Shown piece after piece: positions 58,288 through 64,000 of a stretch of 64,000 bases of DNA (the stretch's first letter is position 1; each line of letters opens with the position of its first letter). The notes under the pieces are model-generated. The model ran no database searches, had not been told where the DNA came from, and saw only the letters and a program-made list of their open reading frames with translations. Location: NCBI GenBank assembly GCA_963704585.1, contig OY969919.1:3410001-3474000 (forward strand), given 5' to 3'. A program made the position numbers and the translations under genes. The stretch comes from Bog-756 sp963704585. Lineage in GTDB: Bacteria; Actinomycetota; Acidimicrobiia; Acidimicrobiales; RAAP-2.

Positions 58288-59072
58288 GCCGTCGTCGCGA
58301 TGCCCCCGTCGACCGGGATGATCGCGCCGGTCACGTAAGCGCCGGCCCGCGACGCGAGGAAACGGGCGACGCCGGCCATGTCGTCGGCCCGGCCGATGCG
58401 CTTGAGCGGCGCGGACTGGGCGATCTGCTCGCCGAAGTCCCGCAGGGTCTGGGCCATCATCTTGGACTCGAACGGTCCGGGCGCCACCGCGTTGACCGTG
58501 ATGGTCGGCGCGAGGTGTTTCGCCAGGTGCCGCGTGAGCTGGTGGACCGCGGCCTTCGACGCCGAGTAGGAGTAGGTCTCGAGCAACGGGACGTGGATGC
58601 CGTCGATCGAGCCGATGTTGATGACCCGGGCGGGGTCCTCGGCGGACGCCCCCGCCGACAGCAGCGGGACGAAGTGCTTCGTGGTGTGGAAGACGCCCTG
58701 CACGTTGAGGTCGAGGACCCGCGACCACGACGCCGCGTCGTGCTCCGCGAGCGGCGCCCCCCACGTGGCACCGGCGTTGTTCACCAGGACGTCGACGCTC
58801 GGGTGGTGCAGTGCCACCGACTCCGCCAGCCGGCGCGCGCCGTCCTCGGTCGAGAGGTCGACCGCGACACCGGAGCACGATCCGAGCTCGGAGAGCGCCG
58901 CGACGGTCGCGTCGACCGCGTCCTGCTTGCGCGAGGCGACGACCACGGTCGCACCGGCTCCGACGAAGCCCTCCGCGATCATCCGCCCGATGCCCCGGGT
59001 GCCGCCGGTGACGACGGCGATCCGACCCGCGATCGAGAAGAGGTCGTCGTCCTGCCGGGTGCCGTCGCTCAT
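58284..59072 (-). CDS. Short-chain dehydrogenase/reductase (SDR)
   Basis: A 262-aa classical SDR. IAVVTGGTRGIGRMIAEGF binds the cofactor, VDVLVNNAGATWG is the N-N-A-G motif, and the catalytic Ser...Tyr-x3-Lys is in INIGSIDG and YSYSASKAAVHQL. The ending TGAIIPVDGGIAT is typical. An acidic-basic pattern (VVASRKQDAV) suggests NADP(H). ATG 59072 is the start. It is divergent from the acyl-CoA dehydrogenase 61 bp away and may act with it in acyl or ketone metabolism. Confidence 0.93.
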   Translation of the reverse strand: MSDGTRQDDDLFSIAGRIAVVTGGTRGIGRMIAEGFVGAGATVVVASRKQDAVDATVAALSELGSCSGVAVDLSTEDGARRLAESVALHHPSVDVLVNNAGATWGAPLAEHDAASWSRVLDLNVQGVFHTTKHFVPLLSAGASAEDPARVINIGSIDGIHVPLLETYSYSASKAAVHQLTRHLAKHLAPTITVNAVAPGPFESKMMAQTLRDFGEQIAQSAPLKRIGRADDMAGVARFLASRAGAYVTGAIIPVDGGIATTA

Positions 59073-59133
59073 CGGCGACGACGGTACCGCACTCGACGGG
59101 GTTGTTAGGGTGCTGCCGGACGGGAGGAGACGG

Positions 59134-60285
59134 GTGGAGCTCGGATTCACTGCGGACCAGCAGCGGCTCGCCGCGGAGCTGCGCGCGTACTTCGCGTCGC
59201 TCGTCGCCGAGGAGGGCCACGACCCTTCGTCCTCCTACGTTCGGTGCATCCGGCGGATGGGGGAGGACGGCTGGCTCGGCATCGGCTGGCCGGAGGTGTA
59301 CGGCGGGCAGGGACGGGGACCGATCGAGCAGATGATCTTCGTCGAGGAGTCGCACTGGGCCGGGGTTCCGCTGCCGCTCCTGACCCTCAACAGCGTGGGT
59401 CCGACGCTCATGGCGCTCGGCACCGACGAGCAGAAGCAGCGGTTCCTCCCCGCGATCCTGCAGGGCACGGTCCACTTCTCGATCGGCTACACGGAGCCCA
59501 TGGCCGGCACCGATCTCGCCTCGCTGCAGACGCGGGCGGTCCGCGACGGGGACGAGTACGTGATCACCGGCGAGAAGCTCTACACGAGCGCGATCCAGTA
59601 CGCGGACTACGTCTGGCTCGCGGCGAGGACGGACCCCGACCTCCCCAAGCACAAAGGGCTCTCCGTCTTCATCGTGCCCACCGACGCGCCGGGCTTCTCG
59701 TGGACGCCGCTTCGCACGGTCGCCGGGGAGTTCACCAGCTCGACCTTCTACGACGGGGTCCGCGTGCCCGCGTCGAACCTCGTGGGCGAGGAGAACCAGG
59801 GCTGGAAGCTCATCACCAACCAGCTCAACCACGAGCGGGTGGCGATCTGTCCCGTCTCAGGGATCCTCCGCAGCCTCGCAGAGGTGACCGCCTGGGCGCG
59901 CGGGCACGCCCTGCCGGACGGGAAGCGCCTCGTCGACCTCGAGTGGGTGCGGCTCCACCTCGCCCGTGTCCATGCGCGGGCCGAGCTGCTCAAGCTCCTC
60001 AACTGGAAGGTGGCCTGGGCCTCGGACAAGGGCCTCAACCCGGCCGACGCGTCCGCGACCAAGGTGTTCGGGACCGAATTCTCCCTCGAGGCCTACCGGC
60101 TCCTCCTCGAGGTCGTGGGACAGGCCGGCTACCTCCCCGAGGGCTCGCCCGGTGCGGTGCTCGGGGGGCGCCTCGAGCGCGCCGCGCGCGCCCAGACGAT
60201 CTTCACCTTCGGCGGCGGGACCAACGAGATCCAGCGGGACATCGTCGCGATGGTCGGTCTCGGCATGCCGCGCGCGCCGCGCTGA
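59134..60285 (+). CDS. Acyl-CoA dehydrogenase family protein
   Basis: A 383-aa flavoprotein. GTG 59134 follows GGGAGGAG. GWPEVYGGQGRGPIEQMIFV, the FAD segment SIGYTEPMAGTDLASLQTRA, and the C-terminal IFTFGGGTNEIQRDIVAMVG are the family signatures. The usual catalytic glutamate region is hard to place, as in FadE26/28-type subunits that work as heterodimers on steroid side-chain CoA esters; no second ACAD is adjacent. Role in lipid or sterol beta-oxidation is inferred, and would fit the P450s at the window's start. Confidence 0.9.
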   Translation: MELGFTADQQRLAAELRAYFASLVAEEGHDPSSSYVRCIRRMGEDGWLGIGWPEVYGGQGRGPIEQMIFVEESHWAGVPLPLLTLNSVGPTLMALGTDEQKQRFLPAILQGTVHFSIGYTEPMAGTDLASLQTRAVRDGDEYVITGEKLYTSAIQYADYVWLAARTDPDLPKHKGLSVFIVPTDAPGFSWTPLRTVAGEFTSSTFYDGVRVPASNLVGEENQGWKLITNQLNHERVAICPVSGILRSLAEVTAWARGHALPDGKRLVDLEWVRLHLARVHARAELLKLLNWKVAWASDKGLNPADASATKVFGTEFSLEAYRLLLEVVGQAGYLPEGSPGAVLGGRLERAARAQTIFTFGGGTNEIQRDIVAMVGLGMPRAPR

Positions 60286-60312
60286 GCAGGGCGGCCCCGG
60301 CCAGCGCTCCGC

Positions 60313-61123
60313 TCAGTCGGAGGCCCGGTTGCGGTACCAGCCGGCCATGAACTCGACGGCGGACGCGACGTCGAGGGCCCGGCCGGCCACCACGTCCTCC
60401 ATCACCGCGGGCAGGTAGCACTCGAAGACTCCTTCCTCGAGCTGGCGGCGGATGGCCCGCGCCGCGACCGGCGCGGGGATCGGCGTGGAACCGTCCGAGG
60501 ACCGGACGAGCTCGTCGTCGCCGTCCTTCTCGGAGGTCACGTCGACGAGCGCCGGGTAGACGAGGTGGAAGGAGACCGGTCCGCCCCAGAGCTCACCGGC
60601 CAACGCCTCGAGGTAGGTGGAGAGCGCCGCCTTGGACGCCGAGTACGCGGCCTCGCCCGGCGTCGACATCCGGGCGGCCATCGACGAGACCGTGAGCACC
60701 CGGCCACCGCCGCGCCGGCGCATGCCTGGGAGCACCGCGTGGGTGAGTCAGCACCGGCGAGCGGAAGTTGACGGTCAGCTGCATGTCGAGCTCCGCGGGC
60801 GTCGTCGCCTCGGCCTCCTTGGCGAAGGTCGCCCCGGCGTTGTTGACCAGCACGTCGATCCCGCCCAGCCCGTCCTCGACAGTCCGCACCAAACTGGAGA
60901 GACCGTCGAGGTCCGCGAGGTCCACCGTCCAGGCGCGGCTCAGCGGCGCGGTCCTCCGGCACTCGTCGAGCACCGCCTCGAGCAGGTCGGTCCGGCGGGC
61001 GCAGAGCCCGACCGTCGCGCCGGCCCCCGCGAGCTCACGTGCAAGGGCCGCGCCGATCCCCGAGGACGCTCCCGTCACGAGCACGCGGGTCGTCCGCCAG
61101 TCGAGCGTCGTGTCGTCGGCCAC
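60313..61123 (-). CDS. SDR-family oxidoreductase with one frameshift
   Basis: GTG 61123 (behind GAAGGAAGGGGG) opens a classical SDR: VLVTGASSGIGAALARELAG, VDLADLDGLSSL and VDVLVNNAGATFAKEAEA up to LTVNFRSPVL. The frame then fails near 60748; the next frame continues precisely with THAVLPGM, GGGRVLTVSSMAARM and AAYSASKAALSTYLEA to 60313. Removing one base at about 60748 (CTGACTC to CTGCTC) restores some 269 aa with an intact Ser-Tyr-Lys triad. It is either a sequencing indel or a fresh mutation. The substrate is unknown. Confidence 0.82.
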
Positions 61124-61201
61124 GGCACCCCCTTCCTTCACCCGCGATCGTGACCGGTCCGCCCGCTCGGGGCAACCCCCGCGCCGGGTGTACCCCCGGG
61201 T

Positions 61202-62854
61202 TCAGCGCGGCGGGAGCGAGGCCGCCACCGGTAGCGAGAGCCCGATCCTCGTGCAGTCGATCGTGCCGCCGAGCCGCGGCACTGCGTAGGCGACCGTGGT
61301 GGCCACGAGCTGGAGCTCGAGGTGCGCACCGGACCTTCCCGTGTAGGCCACCATCTCGAGCGGCACCGAGACGGTGTGCGTCGCGCCGTCGAGGGCGACC
61401 GCGATCGGGGTGACCTGGTTGCCGAGGACGAGACCGGTCGCGCGGTCGACGAGCTGGGCGAAGATCCGGGTGGGGCGCGGACCGGCCGGAGCGGTCCCGT
61501 GACAGGTGAGGGTGAGTCGCGGCGCGCCGACCACCACGGCCGATCGAGCGCCCATCGCCACGTCGACGTCGAGCGCATGGGACGCCCGGGCCGGGGTGAT
61601 CCCGCCCACGATCGGCGCGAGCACCTGGTCCGAGCCGGTCGTGTCGGCCGGCCCCGACCCGCCGCCGGCGACGAGCGCGAGGGTGCCGCTGCCGGTCGCG
61701 GTGACCGGTTGGGCCAGCGGGAGCGGGTAGGCGGGGGCGTCATAGGCGGTGCCGTTCTGGTCGACGAGGACGAACCCCGGACCGGTGTGCACCGAGGTGT
61801 CGCCCTTGAGGTACCGGTCGAGCCAGGCGATGGTCGCACGCTCGGGCTCCTGGGTGTCACCGGCCGGCGTGAGGCACACCCCGTGCCCACCGCAGAACCA
61901 GACCATCGAGGTCGGGACGCCGCGCGCCCGGAGCGCCGCCTCGTTGGTCACCGCCTCCTGCAGCGTGAAGAGGGTGTCGACCGTGCCCTGCACGAAGAGG
62001 GTCGGGGCCGTGATGCGCGAGACGAGCGCGCCCGGACCGCGCGCGGCGAACCAGGCCTGGGCACTCGGCGGGATCACGCCCGTCGCCTCGGCGGCCGACT
62101 GGGTCGAGACGACCGTCGGGTCCACGTGGTCCGAGGAGGAGAGGTCGGAGAGCAGGGTCGACCACCCGAGCTTGGGCGTGTCGGCCTTGTCGAGGCTCGT
62201 GACGAGCGAGTGCCAGGCGATCGTCGGCACGATCGCGTCGATGCGGCAGTCGGTCGCCGCAGTGACCAGCTGGATCCCGCCGCCGTAGGACCCGCCGACC
62301 ATGCCGACGCGCGGATCGCCCGGTCGTTCGAGCTGCACGCCGGGGCGGGTCGCCACCCAGTCGATGAGGGTGCTCACGTCGCGGGCCTCGACCGTCGGGC
62401 TGTCCACCTCGGAAGTGCCGCCCGACTGGCCGAACCCGCGCGGATCCCAGGTGAGGACGTTGTAGCCCGCGGTCCAGAGGTCCTTGATCGCGACCCCGCC
62501 CAGGACGGCCGGGCCCGTGGTGTCGGTGTCGCCCGACAGGCTCCAGCCCGGGCCCATCAGGACGGTCGGCACGACGCGGTGTCCGGTCGGATCGAGGGGG
62601 AACCAGTGGACCCGGATGGGCGTGCCGTCGAAGGAGGTGACCACCCAGTCGCTCGTGCTCCCGGGCACTGCCGTCGCGACGACCGGTGGTGCCGGCGGCC
62701 GGGTGCAGGTCGTCGCCGAGGTCGGGTGTCCCGGGGCAGTCGCGGCCGGCGCCGCCCCGTTCGAGCAGGCCGCGAGCGGCAGGCCGAGCGCGGCCGCCAC
62801 GAGGGCCGCAGCCCGGCGCGCGCGTCGTCGGGTGGTGCTGGGGTGTGCTGGCAT
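61202..62854 (-). CDS. CocE/NonD-type hydrolase, lipoprotein
   Basis: About 550 aa from ATG 62854. The N-terminus is a lipoprotein signal ending in the lipobox LAAC. The hydrolase domain has LTWDPRGFGQSGG, the nucleophile elbow VGMVGGSYGGGIQLV, APTLFVQGTVDTLF with the aspartate, and CGGHGVCL with the histidine; a C-terminal jelly-roll region of about 180 residues (X-Pro dipeptidyl-peptidase type) follows. It should act outside the cell on esters, amides or peptides. Two palindromic repeats lie just upstream. Confidence 0.88.
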   Translation of the reverse strand: MPAHPSTTRRRARRAAALVAAALGLPLAACSNGAAPAATAPGHPTSATTCTRPPAPPVVATAVPGSTSDWVVTSFDGTPIRVHWFPLDPTGHRVVPTVLMGPGWSLSGDTDTTGPAVLGGVAIKDLWTAGYNVLTWDPRGFGQSGGTSEVDSPTVEARDVSTLIDWVATRPGVQLERPGDPRVGMVGGSYGGGIQLVTAATDCRIDAIVPTIAWHSLVTSLDKADTPKLGWSTLLSDLSSSDHVDPTVVSTQSAAEATGVIPPSAQAWFAARGPGALVSRITAPTLFVQGTVDTLFTLQEAVTNEAALRARGVPTSMVWFCGGHGVCLTPAGDTQEPERATIAWLDRYLKGDTSVHTGPGFVLVDQNGTAYDAPAYPLPLAQPVTATGSGTLALVAGGGSGPADTTGSDQVLAPIVGGITPARASHALDVDVAMGARSAVVVGAPRLTLTCHGTAPAGPRPTRIFAQLVDRATGLVLGNQVTPIAVALDGATHTVSVPLEMVAYTGRSGAHLELQLVATTVAYAVPRLGGTIDCTRIGLSLPVAASLPPR

Positions 62855-62876
62855 CCGTGGAGTGTCGCACCGCTCC

Positions 62877-62930
62877 GGGGTGGTGGCAATCACCCCGGCA
62901 CCACCCCAGGGTGGTGGCAATCACCCCGGG
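62877..62930. repeat. Paired palindromic repeats upstream of the CocE-type gene
   Basis: GGGTGGTGGCAATCACCCC occurs at 62878-62896 and again at 62909-62927, 31-32 bp apart (about three helical turns). Each copy is itself an inverted repeat (GGGGTG...CACCCC, with the first G of the second copy replaced by A). It lies between the Ni/Co transporter stop and the CocE-type start on the same strand. Two evenly spaced dyads suit a cooperative operator; a bidirectional hairpin/terminator is the alternative. Confidence 0.6.
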
Positions 62931-62979
62931 GCGCCGACCGTCCCGGTGGCCGTTCGGCACCCGGGCGGCACGCGCGGGC

Positions 62980-64000
62980 TCACCGTTCGGCCAGCGCCGC
63001 CCCGTCGATGGCGATGGTCGCGTCGCGTACGACGTCGGGCTCGAAGAAGGCCTCGAGCCCGGTGAGGCGCCAGACGGCGAGCGCGACGACCCACGTGGCG
63101 ACGAAGAGGCCCACCACCACGTAGCCGGCCGTGTTGAGGTCGATGCCGGCGAGAAGGTGCCAGAACGGACCGTGCAGTCCGAACTCACTCCCGACCAACG
63201 AGAGCAGCTCGATCGAGCCGATCACCAGCGCGACGGCGATCGAGAGGGCGGTGACCACGACGTTGTAGAAGAGCTTGCGCACCGGGCGCGAGAACGCCCA
63301 GCCATACGCGACGTTCATGAAGCAGCCGTCGAGTGTGTCGAACAGGCACATGCCGGCCGCGAAGAGCAGCGGCAGGCTGAGCACGGCCCAGACCGGCAGG
63401 CCGCCGGCGACCGCCGAGCCCGAGAGGACGAGGAGCGCGACCTCGGTGGCGGTGTCGAAGCCGAGACCGAAGAGCAGCCCGATCACGTACATCTTGGAGG
63501 GCCGGTCGACCTGGCGCGCGAGCGGTCCGAAGAAGCGGTTCATGAGCCCCCGCTGCTCGAGGCGGCGCTCGAGCTCGGTCTCGTCGTAGGCGCCGCGCCG
63601 GAGGTCTCGCATCGCGCCGAGCAGCGAGACGAGCACCGCGAGGTTGAGCGCCGCGATGAGGTAGAGGAAGGTCCCCGAGACGGACGTCCCGACGATGCCC
63701 GCCGCGCGGTGCAGACCCGACCCGCCGTCGCGCACCTGGGAGTCGAGGGCCCGTACGCCGGCGTTGAGGAGGAGGGTGAGGACGAGCACGACGCTCGAGT
63801 GCCCGAGGGAGAAGAAGAAGCCGACGCCGACGGGACGCCGGCCCTCCGCCATCAGCTTGCGCGTGGTGTTGTCGATCGCCGAGATGTGGTCGGCGTCGAA
63901 TGCGTGGCGCATCCCGAGGGTGAGGGCGAGCATGCCGGTCCCGAGCCCGAAGGTCGCGGAGCGCGAGAGTCGGTAGTGGTGCGGTGCCGCCGCGACGAGC
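62980..64000 (-). CDS. NiCoT-family nickel/cobalt transporter (cut by window end)
   Basis: The frame is open to the window edge, so the N-terminus is missing. GMRHAFDADHISAIDNTTRK carries the H-x4-D-H metal signature of the second membrane segment. SLGHSSVVLVLTLLL, LLFGLGFDTATEVALL and LFAAGMCLFDTLDGCFM are the other family motifs (G-H-S-S-V-V; L-G-F-D-T-A-T-E; G-M-x-x-x-D-T). It imports Ni2+ or Co2+ with high affinity. No urease, hydrogenase or cobalamin gene is visible to tell which metal is used. Confidence 0.95.
   Translation of the reverse strand, partial: LVAAAPHHYRLSRSATFGLGTGMLALTLGMRHAFDADHISAIDNTTRKLMAEGRRPVGVGFFFSLGHSSVVLVLTLLLNAGVRALDSQVRDGGSGLHRAAGIVGTSVSGTFLYLIAALNLAVLVSLLGAMRDLRRGAYDETELERRLEQRGLMNRFFGPLARQVDRPSKMYVIGLLFGLGFDTATEVALLVLSGSAVAGGLPVWAVLSLPLLFAAGMCLFDTLDGCFMNVAYGWAFSRPVRKLFYNVVVTALSIAVALVIGSIELLSLVGSEFGLHGPFWHLLAGIDLNTAGYVVVGLFVATWVVALAVWRLTGLEAFFEPDVVRDATIAIDGAALAER

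Overview
This is a very GC-rich, gene-dense window from an actinobacterium. The gene content suggests a lineage in or near the Acidimicrobiia: a CYP142-type steroid P450, three luciferase-like (probably F420-dependent) oxidoreductases, a mycothiol-type amidase, an actinobacterial PspA/PspAA/HtpX/PspAB operon, many GTG starts and leaderless genes, and a secreted NlpC/P60 protein with 42-residue WLVASDGG repeats. The lineage call is inference; no rRNA or marker gene is present to prove it.

Layout. 1-2146: two cytochromes P450, the first cut by the window edge. 2208-7675: pterin dehydratase, ACT protein, the envelope-stress operon pspA-pspAA-htpX-pspAB (minus strand), an Mca-like amidase and an SCP2-like protein. 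7682-19059: mostly metabolic and housekeeping genes (purE, two luciferase-like oxidoreductases, PAP2 phosphatase, RecB-like nuclease, hydrolase, DedA, DinB-type protein, second PIG-L deacetylase), with a truncated WYL-type regulator facing the DinB gene across a clear palindrome. 19082-24889: a diguanylate cyclase, a DHA2-type exporter, a PQQ-type propeller protein and an aquaporin-family channel. 24913-29085: a molybdenum block, an HTH-TOBE regulator plus modABC followed by a MoaB-MoaC fusion.

29647-33405 is the accessory part. It holds small orphan genes and then a degraded ~2.2-kb integrative element at tRNA-Gly(TCC): a 58-bp duplicated tRNA 3' end, an orphan two-gene cassette, a repeat-protein fragment and a dead tyrosine recombinase. 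33518-43250 returns to metabolism: nitroreductase, an RlmD-like RNA methyltransferase behind a 16-bp tandem repeat, a PHM-like copper monooxygenase, a copper P-type ATPase with a fused C-terminal domain plus its CopZ-like chaperone, and assorted enzymes. 44381-53894 carries three GGDEF-EAL proteins, with a sugar kinase and a sphingosine-phosphate-lyase-like enzyme between them. 53934-64000 holds the NlpC/P60 protein, a Baeyer-Villiger monooxygenase, a lipase-like hydrolase, two SDRs, an acyl-CoA dehydrogenase, a CocE-type hydrolase and a Ni/Co transporter.

The most striking observation is regulatory. All four cyclic-di-GMP genes in the window (one GGDEF, three GGDEF-EAL), spread over 32 kb and both strands, have the same upstream element, T(A/C)AA-N16-(G/A)CCGAT(A/G)(A/G). 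It is the FliA/WhiG (sigma-28) promoter pattern, and in each case the start codon follows 6-8 nt later, so the mRNAs should be leaderless. Separately, four genes (DsbA-like, DHA2 exporter, copper ATPase, SDR) each appear broken by a single-base indel while both halves stay conserved, so sequence error must be considered before calling them pseudogenes.
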